Shown: positions 9,373 to 21,992, numbered from the stretch's first letter. The stretch: DNA of 64,000 bases from Salvia splendens (GCF_004379255.2 NC_056040.1:34955779-35019778); one strand, 5' to 3'. The notes: a model not told the origin generated them from the letters alone. Numbers and translations: made by a program.

Positions 9373-9788
9373 TATAAATTAATACGCATGTCTAAATTTA
9401 AAAGGTGTGGAATTATTTGGAGAAAATATATACTTAGTGGAAAAATAAAAAAAATTATAAAAGTTCGAGGGAAATTATAGAAAATCTTGAAAGTTCATGT
9501 ATTTTAAGATAAATTATTATTTTTTTAATCCAAACGACATCGTTTTAACACTCATCGCTTTTTGCCACATTGACACTTCAGGCGAACACGTCAGCTTCAA
9601 TTTAAAGAAAATTTAATTTTGAAAAAAATTAGAAAAAGTCAAAGTTGATGCTTTTAGATTCAAAAATAAAAATTCAGTAAAAAAAATAAAAAAAATATTG
9701 AAAGTTCATGCATTTACAGATAAATAATTCATATAAAAATGTAATATAGTTTTCGTGTGACTATTGTTGAGAAGGTTTTATCATAGTA

Positions 9789-9990
9789 CTCCCTATGTCC
9801 TATTGAAAATAAAAAGTTTTCCTTTTTCGATTGTCTCATTAAAAATGAAACATTTCCTAAAATAGAAAGAACTCTATCTATTTTTTTTTATCTATCTTAC
9901 TCTACTCTCTATTCATTAACTTACAAAATAGTACTACATAAAATCTCGTGTTGATTCTCAAATGTTTCATATTTAATGGGAAGAAGGGAG
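9789..9990. mobile_element. Stowaway-type MITE
   Basis: The element starts CTCCCTATGTCC and ends GGGAAGAAGGGAG, imperfect inverted repeats, with TA at 9787-9788 and 9991-9992. A second inner inverted pair (TGAAACATTT / AAATGTTTCAT) extends the hairpin. The length is 202 bp, with no gene. Confidence 0.8.
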
Positions 9991-10778
9991 TATATATAAT
10001 TTTACTATGTCAAATGTACGAGTATCAAGGTGTTTCTACGGGATTCAAGTGTTAAGTATCAAGGTGTCATTATTTGAAGTATTTGATGGTATATTTGTGA
10101 TCGCCACTCAACCGATTAGGCTAAAATCTGGACAGATATATTCTTTTTCTTTTGGTTAATGCATGAGATTGCTTGCTGGGTATCTTTCTTAGATTTCAAA
10201 CATTGCTGCGCAATTCTTAAACTTTCACCACCGAAATTGGTCACAAAATTCAAAATTACGGACCACATTTCTGTTTTCTGTCAATTCTTATTAAAGTTAT
10301 TGATCATGTGATAAAACAATTGCGGCCAATTTTGTGTACAGATAAATGATTTTATTTGACTTAATTTATACAATTTCTCTTCCAAAATGCCTCATTATTA
10401 TCGACACTTGGTTTAGACGTTAGTCAAGGAGATCATATTTGATGAATCTAAGCGTCCCTCTCTACCCTGGTAAATTTTTATGCAATCGGGCATATACGTA
10501 ATAAAGTACTCCCTTCTGTAAAATGTTGTCTATTTTTAATTGACACCGGTTTTAAAAAGTGTGAAGAAAGTGAATGGAAAAAGTCAATGAAATGTAAGCC
10601 CCACGTTTATATTAGTTCAATAGTAGAATATGATTAATGTAATGAGATAGTGGAAAGTGTGATCAATTTATTAAAAACTGAAAGAAAAAAAAGCAAGTGA
10701 ACAACATACAAAACAATAATAATATTAAAAAATTCAGAAGAATATTTTCTTCATAACTAATTTTACAGTGATGACATA

Positions 10779-10822
<44 letters not shown>

Positions 10823-12663
10823 AATTAAAGATCCTAAATTCCAGGTTGTATCAGATTTAATTATTTTTTATTTGAAATGGGAGAAGACGCTTGAGCCAAT
10901 TCCAAGTCGTGTCAAAGGTCATTGGAACTTGGATTGAAACTTAAAGAAAACGAAAGCATTTGTATTGGTGTGTTCACACACGTACACAATTATAATAATA
11001 CTATGTCCCAATATACTTATATATTATATCTTTGAAAAGGTATCCCAAGTTATTCGATAATTTCTATTCATTAAAAGTTGCACAATTTGACTCACGGCTG
11101 GTTTTAAAAAATTGTAATATAAAGTGAGTTAAAAAGGTTAGGGACACGTGAGTCTTATTTTTATATATTAATTTTAAAATAAAATATGAGTGAGAATGAG
11201 TTAGTGAAACGTAGGACCCACTATCAAAAATAGTAAAAGTGAAAATGACAAATTTTTAGGGATGAACGAAAAATGAAATAACTGACAAATTTTCAGGGAC
11301 GGATGATGTACTAGTTCATGACACGTATTTTACATCCTTCATTTTTATTTTGCTTTTTTGTTTACATCCTTAATTTTTATTTTGCTTTTTTGATTTACAA
11401 ACAAAATAATGAATAAAAAGACCAAATTGGATAGAATACAATTATATTACTTTTTCTTAAAGTACATGCAATGAGGGATTTCTTTTGCCATATGGAGAAA
11501 TTAACATATTAATTAGTACGTGATTTTAACCGACAATGATATTCTGTCGACAAATAATTATATCGTGACATGTAATTTTGTCAAAAATCTCACTGAGTCA
11601 CTTTCAACTAAAATAATCTTAGGTATACACATTATCTTTTTATACATATATATGCACGAAAAAAGTAGTCGGTATGTTGACAAACACTTTTTTTCCGCAT
11701 CTAGGAAATTTAAATAATAATAATTTATTCCCAACTTGGAATAACATGATAATGACAACAGTTTAGGCCTAGTAAAACCTAGTTTATATCATGAAATATT
11801 AGTATATTAAGGTTACGGCGATAGAATAATTAGGCAGCATTATTGATGTTTGAGGATTATTATAATGTCGTTACACTATACGACAAGGGTATTAGTTCCC
11901 TAACGACCAAAAAATAGTAAGAAATATAATTAAGTATTTTCTAATTAATGTCAAGTTGCGTGGAAATCACAGTTAAGCCTCGTGTTTGGATTTCGGAAAA
12001 TGTATATCACCTTTTGTTATGATTTCAAAACCTAATTTTGGACATATGCGGTATAAAAATTAAAAGCTTATAGTTTTGATTAAATTATTGGTCTGTTTCA
12101 GTTATTTGATATACAATTAGGGATCTGATGAGAACAAGAAGAACAAAGACTGACATATATTTGCTTTTGTTTAATCCGAGATTTACAACAAAGAAACAAA
12201 TTAAATCCGCAAGCCCGGATTAGTTGGATTCCGCTAAAAGGCAGATTCGGTACACATGTGGTTAAACCAAAAAAATTCTTACAAGCATTCAAGAATTAAA
12301 CACTCATGCCTAATACCTACTTGAGTTTTCTTCTTACCCTCCCCATCTTGAGATAATTAATGATCTTCATTTCTTGTTGTAAGATAGACACGCAAAAAGT
12401 TTTAAATAGTAATGAAAGGTTAAAAATGTCTGAAATTACAATTTTAAAGTTTATTTCATCTCTTTGTCTTCGTTCTTTTTCGACAAATAAACCAATTATG
12501 ACCTTTTCCTAAATCTGAAAAGTTATCTATTATTAGTATTAAAAATAGCAGAATAATTAATATCATAAGTTAACCACTGAACTATACACATTACCTAACA
12601 GAATATGTTCTGATTCTGTCTAATATCTAATTTTTCGTTTTCTTAATTGTTGCATTTTATTTA
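9991..12663. other. AT-rich intergenic DNA
   Basis: No gene is supported. A single Stowaway-like left end (TACTCCCTTCTGT, from 10506) has no convincing partner end, and 11030-11310 looks like a decayed MITE (GGGACGGATG near its right end). Otherwise only simple AT-rich sequence is seen. Confidence 0.6.
10781..10820. repeat. (AT)20 microsatellite
   Basis: Forty uninterrupted bases of alternating A and T, a potentially length-variable simple repeat. Confidence 0.95.
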
Positions 12664-12708
12664 TTAGAGCATCCACAATCCACCGCACCACTAGGGTCAC
12701 GGCGCCAG

Positions 12709-13101
12709 TGTTAAGGACCTTTCCCCCTCAACAAGCCGGCAACCACAGTGACGACAGAGAATCAATATCCAGCGCCCGTGATCGGGTCGGCGGCTCGAGG
12801 TGATAGACTGTACGCGGGAATTCGTTCCCGTCGGGCAGTTCGTCGCCTAGGTTTTCAATTGTCAACGATATGTTGGGCAAATAATATTTTTCATTCATGA
12901 TAGGTTATGAACAAAATAGCCCTATATATATTCTACGGACCCTAGGTTTGGTTCGACCTAATCCTAATATCGGGAAAGAACCAACAAGAAAACCCGACGA
13001 AGCTTATAATTTCGCTCGACTCAACTGCAAAAATAAATAATAAAAAGCCAATATTCTAGAAACAAAAATAACCAATAACAATAACAAAAAGATAAAAATC
13101 A
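12709..13101 (-). repeat. Chromovirus 3' LTR
   Basis: On the plus strand it runs from TGTTAAGGACC to ...AAAATCA. It is a direct repeat of 17915-18308. A TATA-like run lies at 12923-12932. On the minus strand a purine-containing tract (AAATAAGAG) immediately precedes the LTR and is the candidate polypurine tract. Confidence 0.85.
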
Positions 13102-13105
13102 ACTC

Positions 13106-16100
13106 TTATTTGGAAACAAAATCGCCACGTCTCTCCGGCGGCCGTCTGTTCCTCGCAGGTTTCGTCGCTGCGATGGACTGAGGCTGTTGCTGCTCCTCTT
13201 GCGCTCTTCCAACCGAATCTAACTCCGTCGACTCGTCTTCTTCCGGCATAATGTCAGGTCGTTCTAGGACCGTATCAGCTCCCTCCCCCATAGCAACCTC
13301 CTTGTCCTCAAGGAGAACATTCGGAAACCGCCTTTGCACTAACTCCATCAGCTCCCAAGTCGGGGAGTCTAACCCATCGGACCAACGTACCAAAACATGA
13401 TCAACCGGCCGATCGGCGTGCCACAACACCCTACGATCCACCCGGACTGGATATACCACCGGCCTATCGCCAAAAAATTCAGAAGGCAACGTCATACCTT
13501 CCGCCGCCGAGTCCCCCTCCACAAATGCTCGAAGGAGACCCACGTGAAACACGTTATGTATTCGACTTCCCTCCGGCAAAAGCAACATGTACGCCACCGG
13601 GCCTATGCGCTCCAAAACCTCAAATGGACCGTAGTAGCGTCTTGATAACTTTTCCGGCTGTGGTCGAGCTACCGAATATTGCCTATACGGTTGAAGCTTC
13701 AAGAGAACCATGTCCCCCACCTCATACTCCACGTGTCGGCGATGTTTATTCGCTGACTCACGCATACGCTGCTGGGCGCGCTCCAAATTCGGTAGCAGAT
13801 CCACCAACAACTCACTCCTCTGGCGGATCAGCTCAGCTGCCGAAGGCTGGGTCGCTGCCGATGGTTGCGCGAATACCAGACTCGGGGGATCGTGACCATA
13901 CAACGCCTTAAAAGGTGACATACCCAACCCTGCGTGGTGAAAACAATTAAGGGCAAGCTCCGCCCACAGAAGAAAATTGGCCCACTTAGAGGGGCGGTCC
14001 GCCGTGAATGCACGTAGATACCGCTCCAATCCCCTATTGAGGACCTCTGCCTGTCCAGGGGTGATAAGTGGTCGAAAAAATCAACTTTGTTCCACTCAAA
14101 CGCATCAAATCCTCCCACACTTGATTCAGAAAGACCGAATCCCTATCTGACACCAACGTTGCGGGGAACCCATGATGACGGACCACCGTATTAACTAAGA
14201 GGTGAGCCACGCGTAGAGCATCAAAGCGGGTTGGTAGCGGCCCAAAGTGGGTCCACTACCACCATAATCGCGGTATAACCCCGAGACTGCGGCAGACCCG
14301 TAATAAAATTCATCGATACATTCTCCCAAACCTGTGTGGGCACCGGTAGAGGCTGCAGTAGACCCGCAGGCTTTTGTGTTGAATATTTCCTCGTCTGACA
14401 CACGACGCAGGCTCCCACAAACTTCTTTACTTCATCCTTCATCCGAGGCCAGTAAAATTCCGCCCCTATTCTCCTCAAAGTGCGCTCGAACCCCAGATGG
14501 CCCGCCGACGGTGAGCTGTGATATTCCGCCAAGATAGGCGCTCGAGCCGACGAACGGGATCCCACGAAAATGCTGCATTTGTAATACACCAAGCCATTCA
14601 CCAAGGTCAAATGTGCGGCGGCCTTCCCGTTCCTAATATCCGCCGCAATTTCTCTCATTTCCGGAGATGAAGCAGTCTCGCGGCGAAGCAACTCGAGCAT
14701 CTGGGGGATCGGGTGTGTCGCGGCAATCAACTCCAGACATTTCTGATTGGCGTCCTCGGCAGCCTCTTCAGCCAGACCCGCGGCGTCGGCTGTAGCCTGG
14801 GACTCCTCCCGACGTGATAACGCATCCGCCGCTCTGTTAGTGCTCCTCTTTTTATATACAATTCTGAACTTGTAACCCCGAAGCTTCCTAACGTAAAGCG
14901 GTTGATCAGGGGTCTGAACCACCTGTTGAAGTAACTCCTTCAAACTTTTCTGGTCACTTCGAATCATGAACTCACGCCCCAATAGATATTGGCGCCATTT
15001 TTGAACCGCCTCTACGATAGCATATAACTCCTTGTGATATGTCGAGGCCACACGACGGCGCGGCCCCAGTTTCTTACTGTAGAAGGAGATGGGGTGGTTA
15101 TCCTATAATAAAACGGCCCCAATGCCCGAATTGGATGCATCTGTCTCCACACAAAAAGGTCGCTCAAAATCGGGCAACCTAAGCACTGGCTCCTTAGTCG
15201 TCGCCAGTTTCAAGGCTAGAAAGCTCTCCTCCGCGGCGGGCGACCAGCAAAATGCCTCCTTTTTAAGAAGGTCAGTGAGCGGGGCGGCAATTAAGGCATA
15301 TTGAGCAATGAATCTCCAATAGTATCATGTCAACCCCAAAAAACCTCTCAACTGTTTCACGGTTCTGGGCACGGGCCATGCCGTCATCGCTTCAATTTTA
15401 GTAGGATCCGCCTTCAATAAACCGTCAGCAATAAGGTGACCCAAATATTCCACCGTGGAATTACAGAATGAGCACTTGGATAATTTGACGAAGAAACTGT
15501 GCTCCAGCAATACACCCAACACGGCCGACAGGTGCGTCTCGTGATCCTTGACGGACGGGCTATAAATCAGGATATCATCGAAAAATACGATGACAAACTT
15601 GTGGAGCATAGGCTGGAATATAGAGTTCATGGCGGCCTGGAAAGTGGATGGCGAGTTAGTCAGACCGAAAGGCATAACAAGGAACTCAAAGTGCCCATCG
15701 TGGGTGCGGAACGCTGTCTTGAACACATCCTCGTTGTGCATCCTAATCTGGTGATAGCCCGACCGCAAATCCAGTTTAGAAAAAACTCTCGCCTTTCCCA
15801 ATTCATCAAAGAGCTCGTCCGCCGTTGGAATTGGAAAATGGTCCGGAACTGTTGCATTGTTCAAGGCCCGATAATCAATGCAGAAACGGAAGGACCTGTC
15901 TTTCTTTCTGATTAGTAACACTGGCGACGAGAACGGACTATTATTCCGTTGAATAATTCCTTGCTCCAACATCTCCCGCACTTGCCGCTCGATCTCGTTC
16001 TTCTGGAAATAGGGGTACCTATACGGTCGCACATTGACAGGTTTAGACTCGGGTAACAAATGAATTTTGTGGTCATATTGCCGGGCCGAAGGCATTTCAG

Positions 16101-17890
16101 TCGGTATTCTGAAAATGGTGCGAAATCCTTCCAATACTCCCGCCAGCCCCTCCGGCAAATCCCCGGGAATGCTTCCAACTCATTCGCCGCTGACTCTAGC
16201 TCCAATAAAGCAATCTCGAAACAAGCTGACACCACAGAAGATGATTGCAGCGTGAATAGGGACTGTACACCGAGGCGGCGTGGGGGAACTGTGATACCCT
16301 TCAAGGTGAACGGCCTTCCTTCGTGAATGAATTCCAAGGTCTTGCTTGCGAAATTTGCGGAAATCTTGCCCAACGATTCTAGCCAATCCATCCCTAAAAT
16401 CACATCCGGCCCATGAATTGGTAAGATGTGGAGGTCCACCATGAACACGGATCCTTGCACTTTCAACTCAGTTTGTCTCGACATGTGAGTGCAGAGTAAG
16501 GCGGCTCCATTACCAACAAACACCCTGAAAGGCCTAATCGGGGATAACGACAAATGTAGGCTTTCTGCGATTGCCGGGTGTAGAAAGTCTCTGTCACTAC
16601 CTGTGTCGACTTGTATGCTGACCTCACGATCCTGAATCTGACCCAAAACCTTGAGCGGTCTAGACCGACCTCCCCCATCCAAAGAGTGTATATGCGCGAC
16701 CTCCCTAATCGCCTCCTCATCACGAACATCACCATCCCACTCATCAATCGGCGTGCCATCCTCATCCCAGTAGCAGAGCAAACGATGTTTGCACACATGA
16801 CCTAAAACCCATTTATCCGGGCAGTGCCAACACAACCCAAGTCGTGAACGCTCTGACTTTTCCGCCTGTGACACCCTAATCAATGGCAGACGAGGCTGGT
16901 CCTTCCCTCGCTGAGCTTGACTCGACGAGAGACCCGCTCCAGAGCCCGGATTTGTCGGCGGTTGGGTTCCTGTTGGAGACGTTGTCATCCGGTTCTCGCG
17001 ACCCTGCCACAGCTTGCGCTGAAAACCCGCAGAAGTCTGCGGAAGGTTACGATCAGCCAGTGTATCAGCAAGTTCCAGAGATAACGCCATGGCCGCAGCC
17101 AGAGACGACAGGCGGTGTAATTGTAGGTGCTCCTGCATATCTGTCGTCAGACCCGCCACAAACAGAGGATCGAACAACATAACTGCGTAATGGGGACGTT
17201 GAGCATCAGGCATCATCACATGATCAAAAAAATACTAAACCCTAGAGATCCAGTTTGTCGCGTCGCTGCCATCGAATCGAGGCGGCTTCATAGAAACCAG
17301 ATTCTTGTCGAACCTCGCAGCAGACGATTGATAACGTTGCGGTGGATCCCAACACGAAGTCGGTGCGTCGAATTTCCGTAGAAAACCACCGAATTGTGTT
17401 CGAGCGTAGCGGTTTCCCGGGGTATCCCAGTCTGGACCACCCTTGCTCCTATCACCCCGACGGCCTCTCTCGTCCATCGACACATCGAGAATGCCAAAAT
17501 TAGGGTTCCTGGTGTGACCTCCTCTCTCGCCCGATTTTCTCCGCCTAAAGTCCTCGTACTCCCCCTCATCTGCATCGTCAAACCCTAGGGGGGTTCCGTC
17601 TCGCGCGACAATATCGGATCCAGATTCTCAAAGCGGCGATCCGTCTCATCCCTCCATAGATCAAATTTATCCATCTTATCCAGTAAACGATCCAGCTTCC
17701 CATTCACGGAATCGTCATGATGCGAATCGTCGTTAGGACGACTCTCCAATTCACTGTCCTCCATATGTGGACGCTGAAAAACCCCGTTACGTCGATTGAT
17801 GAAATTCGGGCGACGCAAAGCCACATTAGGAAACGTATTCGGGCGATGGGCGCCCCACGTTGATTTTCCGTTGTTGTTGAAACGACTCAT
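13106..17890 (-). pseudogene. Broken chromovirus gag-pol polyprotein
   Basis: Domains follow in order on the minus strand. Gag starts MSRFNNNGK at 17890, with PPRFDGSDATNWISRV near 17,250 and a Cys/His motif CWHC...GHVC near 16,800. The protease has VDTGSD (about 16,600). RT has FRFCIDYRALNN and VFFDDILIYS (about 15,580). RNase H has VETDAS, and integrase has an H2C2 finger (HLGF...CVVCQTRK, about 14,400-14,500). A GPF module and a chromodomain-like end (VLVRWSDGLDSPTWELMELV, about 13,350) close it. Visible breaks are a frameshift after 17585, TAG at 17235, a frameshift near 16,150, TGA at 15325, TAG near 15,103, and deletions in the integrase near 14,240 and 14,060. The first integrase aspartate is replaced (SMNFITGL where SMDFITGL is expected). 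It cannot make a working polyprotein. Confidence 0.92.
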
Positions 17891-17895
17891 GAGTA

Positions 17896-17912
17896 CGTAG
17901 ATGAAAGCACCA
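17896..17912 (-). other. Chromovirus primer binding site
   Basis: The minus strand reads TGGTGCTTTCATCTACG two bases after the LTR end. The leading TGG and position mark a primer binding site. I do not assign the tRNA. Confidence 0.75.
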
Positions 17913-17914
17913 GA

Positions 17915-18308
17915 TGTTAAGGACCTTTCCCCCTCAACAAGCCGGCAACCACAGTGACGGCAGAGAATCAATATTCGGCGCCCGTTATCGGGTCGGCGGC
18001 TCGAGGTGATCGACTGTGCGCGGGAATTCATTCCCGTCGGGCAGTTCGTCGCCTAGGTTATCAATTGTCAACGATATGTTGGGCAAATAATATTTTTCAT
18101 TCATGATAGGTTATGAACAAAATAGCCCTATTTATATTCTACGGACCCTAGGTTTGGTTCGACCTAATCCTAACATCAGGAAAGAACCAACAAGAAAACC
18201 CGACAAAGCTTATAATTTCGCTCGACTCAACTGCAAAAATAAATAATAAAAAGCCAATATTTTAGAAACAAAAATAACCAATAAAAATAACAAAAAGATA
18301 AAACATCA
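17915..18308 (-). repeat. Chromovirus shared LTR (3' of upstream copy, 5' of full copy)
   Basis: This 394-bp repeat matches 12709-13101 apart from about 14 substitutions and a one-base indel. Polyprotein end lies on its upstream side and a primer binding site on its downstream side. A TATA-like box (AATATAAATA on the minus strand) lies at 18128-18137. Confidence 0.85.
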
Positions 18309-18484
18309 ACTCTTATTTGGAAACACAATCGGCAAGTCTCTCCGGCGGCCGTCTGTTCCTCGCAGGTTTCGTCGCTGCGATGGACTGAGGCGGCTGCTGC
18401 TCCTCTTGCGCTCTTCCAACCGAATCTAACTCCGTCGACTCGTCTTCTTCCGGCTCAGTGTCAGGTAGTTCTAGGACCGTATCA
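18309..18484 (-). pseudogene. 3' end of an upstream chromovirus polyprotein copy
   Basis: This is nearly identical to 13102-13279, including the stop codon region and the Glu/Gln-rich tail coding sequence. It proves that a second element copy once lay upstream, sharing the LTR at 17915-18308. It ends abruptly after GGACCGTATCAGC where sequence of the host Harbinger element resumes. Confidence 0.88.
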
Positions 18485-19197
18485 GCGAGACACCGTGCGT
18501 AGTTGGTGGGAGGCGCATGCGGGCGAGTGAAAGGGGGGATGGATAGGCGGGCGAGCGTCGCCGGTGCGGCACATAAGCAATTTTCAATTTTTTAAAATTC
18601 GTAAACATATATAAATACCACATAGTCTTCACAACTTATTCACGTATCCTTCTTCTTTTGAAATTCAAAAAATCTATACAAATTGGTCTTTAATGGATTT
18701 CATCAACTACTATATTTATATATATATATATATATCAATTTTCAATTTTACAACTAAAAATAATGAATAGTGTAATTTAATGTGAAAGGCATGAAGAGGG
18801 ATGTGGACAAAGGTGCCCCACAGTGGGTAGTTGTGTTCTAGCGCAAAAAATGAAGGGAATTCTGACGTAGCGGTGAGTTATAGCGTGGCCGACGTCTAGT
18901 GCAAGACCGGGGAGGGAGACGCGGCTCAGGCTGCGACCTTTGGGCCGGACCCGAACCACAATTCAATTTTTTTTATATTAAAAAATTTTCCTATTTATAT
19001 ATCATTTCTTCAACATGTTTACAACAATTTTTCTCTCTATCCTCTCTATTATTCATATTATTTCGGCTCGTATGAAGTGGTTTAATTGTGACCAACGACA
19101 GATGGAAAAATTCATCGCGTCCAACAATTGGTACCTGCCGGCATCGCACCAGTAAAATGATGTTCCTAGTCCGGGAACGAGATCCACCATCACTGCA

Positions 19198-19988
19198 ATG
19201 GACTTGCCGTCGCCTGTTAGCACTAATGAGTACGGCATCAGTGATATGGAGCTCGTCGCCCAACGTGCAGGCAAGGCTGCGGCAGCTGATGATGAGAGCA
19301 GGACAAAGAAGTTCAGCTCGGAGGAGACCTTGTTTCTGGCCAAGAACTTCATCGACGTATTCGAGGATCCTATCATCGGCAACCAACAGACTAGAAAAGA
19401 GTTCTGGTAACGGGTCGCCGAGAAGTTTAACTCTGGTCGACCAAGAGGGAAGTTCAAGGCAGACTACGTGAACCTTCAGAAGCACTGGGGCCAGGTTCAG
19501 AAGGAGATTTCGAAGTGGAATGGCAAATGAGCTAACGTGGTTCAAATGTGGCCGAGCGGTCACATCGAGATGGACTTCGTGGCGAAGATCCCCGAGGAGT
19601 TTTACAATGACGGGAATAAGCACTTCAAGTACTATGCCGTTTGGAAGCTTATTAACAAGAGCTTGAAGTACACCGGAGGAGCAGAACTGGCAGGAAGTGG
19701 GCCAAAGAGAACCAAAGGTTCCGCCTCAACATGGCAGACATCGACATCTTCGGATCACCCCCAACAGTCAGGGTCGTCCAATGGGGAATAAAACGGCGAA
19801 GAGGAAAGCGAAGAGGGCCGCTAGGAGATAAGATGTCCGGCTCTATGTCGGATATGAGTATTACATTGCAGATGGGCCATATGAAGGACTTGGTAACGAG
19901 GGATACATCGACGGTGTCGGAGTTCGAAATCGAGTTGCACAATGAGATAATCGCCTTCATTCGCGCACAAATGAAGAAGAAAAAATAG
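19198..19988 (+). pseudogene. Harbinger ORF1-type SANT/Myb-like protein, decayed
   Basis: Plant PIF/Harbinger elements encode a second protein with a trihelix/SANT-like DNA-binding domain that recruits the transposase to the ends. Here FSSEETLFLAKNFIDVFEDP and RPRGKFKADYVNLQKHW match the domain, and RPMGNKxAKRKAKRA followed by a C-terminal helix (FEIELHNEIIAFIRAQMKKKK) match the usual tail. The frame is broken by TAA at 19408-19410 (EFW*RVAEKFN, a Gln codon expected), TGA near 19528, and frameshifts near 19,770 and 19,800-19,850. The start chosen is the ATG at 19198; decay prevents certainty. The family match is from memory of plant sequences. Confidence 0.75.
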
Positions 19989-20286
19989 TTTTTTTTTTAA
20001 ATTTCATTTTACGAATTGTAATTTTTAATTTCTCGTATTTGTAATTTTTAATTTATAGGGATTGTAATTTTTAATTTTCAACTGAACAATGAATTTCTAT
20101 GTTTTAATTGTTCAATGTTTTCTATTTTACAACTAAAATAGCTTGTAAATGTGATTAGTGCAATTCAATAGTGGGGCATGCTGGGTTGTGGGAGTTGTGG
20201 CCTGGCACAGAAATTAATTAGAGGAATGATTACGTGAAGGGGACTTGGGGCCTGGATCCGGGACGGGGTTGGGGATGCTCTTAATA

Positions 20287-20508
20287 CTCCCTCTGTCCTT
20301 TAAAATAGACAACATTTGAAACGACACGAGTTTTAATGCACAATTGGATAAGTAAGAGAGAGGTAAAAAGAAAAAAGTGATTAGAGTATTATTAATGGAG
20401 AATATACCCACCTCATTAGAGAGAAAAAGTTTCCTAGAATAGAAATAATCTATTTTGAAGGACATCCTAAAATGTCAAATGTGATTTATTTTTAAGGGAC
20501 GAGGGGAG
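20287..20508. mobile_element. Stowaway-type MITE adjacent to Harbinger end
   Basis: It opens CTCCCTCTGTCCTTTAAAAT and closes TTTAAGGGACGAGGGGAG as inverted repeats, with TA at 20285-20286 and 20509-20510. The length is 222 bp. It lies one base beyond the TTA duplication of the 12667-20280 Harbinger element. Confidence 0.85.
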
Positions 20509-20510
20509 TA

Positions 20511-21973
20511 TCATTTTAATGGCGCATATTAGTGGATATAATCAATGGACAATTTGACCCTAAGTTCAAAAATGCTATAATGAAAAAAATGTAAAAAAAA
20601 TAGTGCAATGTGATTACCTTTGATATTCATGGACTACCGATGATATAAAAATTCAATATGGTGTTAGAGCTCAGTTATCTAAAGACCTAATTTGAAGTAG
20701 TTGACAATTCCATTTTTTTAAATATGAATGAATATATAGAATTTAACCATTTTTAAAATTTATTTCATAATTTGCACATTTTAATCGAAAAATAATATTT
20801 TTTTGTTAAAGAAAGAAAACGAATGCCAAGTGATTGCAAATGTAACTCAGCTTTTAATGCGTGCCCACATGAATTTCGTCACCCAAAAACAAATTGAAGA
20901 GTAGTTAAAAGATGAAATTCAGAATATTTATTTATTTTTATCTTCTAAAAGATAAAGTGGATTGTGTAAAGCTCAATAATTTTAATATCGAAAGGTATAC
21001 TAATACTCCATTTCGCATATCTAAACTATTCTGTCCGGCCTACAAAAAATGATCTATTTTCCTTTTTATTTTTTTCTCAATCAAGATGACTCATTACTAA
21101 ATACGAAAATACATTTATCTCTATTTATTCTCTATTACTTTATTCTATCCATTCAATACACAAAATTAGAATACATAAAATCCCGTACCGATTAAGGAAA
21201 TAGTAATTTTCCTTGGGACAAATGAAGTGGTAGTATATATTCTTATTTCTCAATGTGATAAAACGTGTATATTCGGACGCAAAAGGCATCCACGTGTGTG
21301 ATGCGTGCATTATGTTTTGGTGAGTGTAAAACAGTTCGTTTCGCAAAGATTGACGAAAACAAAAGAAAGTGCCAAAGCCAATGAACACTTTCCAGTATTT
21401 GCTGCACCACTCTCACCTAACCAAAACAAAAACCTTCTAATTCTTTTTATTTTCTTTAAAAGAGAAGGCACCAACTTTTATCCCCAAAAAACAAAACTGT
21501 ACACGCACAAATCATCACATCTCTTTCCATTGCAAAATTCAACATTAAATACATAATTAGTTGCTTCAAATGTGACTATATCCTCTTGAAAGTGTGTATA
21601 TGCGTGTATGTCTACAATTAATTTTTATTCCAAGCAAGAAAATTTAAAAGATTTAAGTTGGAGATGTGGAAAATACATAAAGGGAAATGCCAAAAAAATA
21701 AGAGGACTATTGGTATAAATTAATGACGATAATTAGAAAAAGTGTCAAAGAAGAAATGAGTTGTTGATTCAGTTACGCAAAGAGATACGCAAATGTCTTC
21801 CTCGTGACCATCTCTTCTAGTTTTGATATCATCTTCCATAACAGTTTTATTTACTGCGTCATACTTTTCCTTAGTATATTTATTTCCTCTCAACAAACCC
21901 ATTTACGTGTGTGTAATTTATGTCTTCTTTTTAATTCGATGAGTGGCAGCAAATTTGGTACTCCTACCTTGTT
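20511..21973. other. AT-rich DNA, possible old MITE
   Basis: No gene is seen. About 21006-21230 looks like a decayed Stowaway-type element (TACTCCATTTCG... to ...GGGACAAATGAAGTGGTAGTA), but the inverted repeats are too diverged to be sure. Confidence 0.45.
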
Positions 21974-21992
21974 AGCAAAATGCGTCTCACAA

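Larger units (their letters stand above)
12709..18484 (-). mobile_element. Chromovirus (Ty3/gypsy) tandem array: LTR-internal-LTR-partial internal
   Basis: On the minus strand the order is a 176-bp 3' end of a polyprotein (18484-18309), a shared LTR (18308-17915), primer binding site, gag-pol (17890-13106) and the 3' LTR (13101-12709). The middle LTR is thus the 3' LTR of one copy and the 5' LTR of the next. The two LTRs differ at about 14 positions in 393 bp by eye. The upstream copy is cut off at 18484/18485 where Harbinger sequence resumes. The C-terminal chromodomain-like segment places it among chromoviruses. Confidence 0.85.
12667..20280. mobile_element. PIF/Harbinger element carrying SANT/Myb-like ORF1, split by a gypsy array
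   Basis: The left end is GAGCATCCACAATCC at 12667 and the right end is GGTTGGGGATGCTC ending at 20280. These are imperfect inverted repeats, and both are flanked by TTA (12664-12666 and 20281-20283). Removing the inserted chromovirus array (12709-18484) leaves an element of about 1.8 kb whose only recognisable gene is the decayed SANT-like ORF1 at 19.2-20.0 kb. No transposase is present. A weak GC-rich block at 18780-18960 resembles the right subterminal region (20155-20280) and may record an older insertion or duplication. Confidence 0.72.

Noticed and set aside
10507..10700. Stowaway-like left end TACTCCCTTCTG
   Set aside because: No matching right end or TA partner was found, so a full element is not claimed.
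11030..11310. Possible MITE with GGGACGGATG end
   Set aside because: The inverted repeat at the left is too diverged to pair by eye.
12098..12292. 64-codon minus-strand frame in AT-rich DNA
   Set aside because: No recognisable motif, no neighbours and a length expected by chance.
19053..19457. Minus-strand frames of 134 and 210 codons over the SANT-like pseudogene
   Set aside because: They are shadows of the plus-strand ORF1 relic, which carries the recognisable domain.
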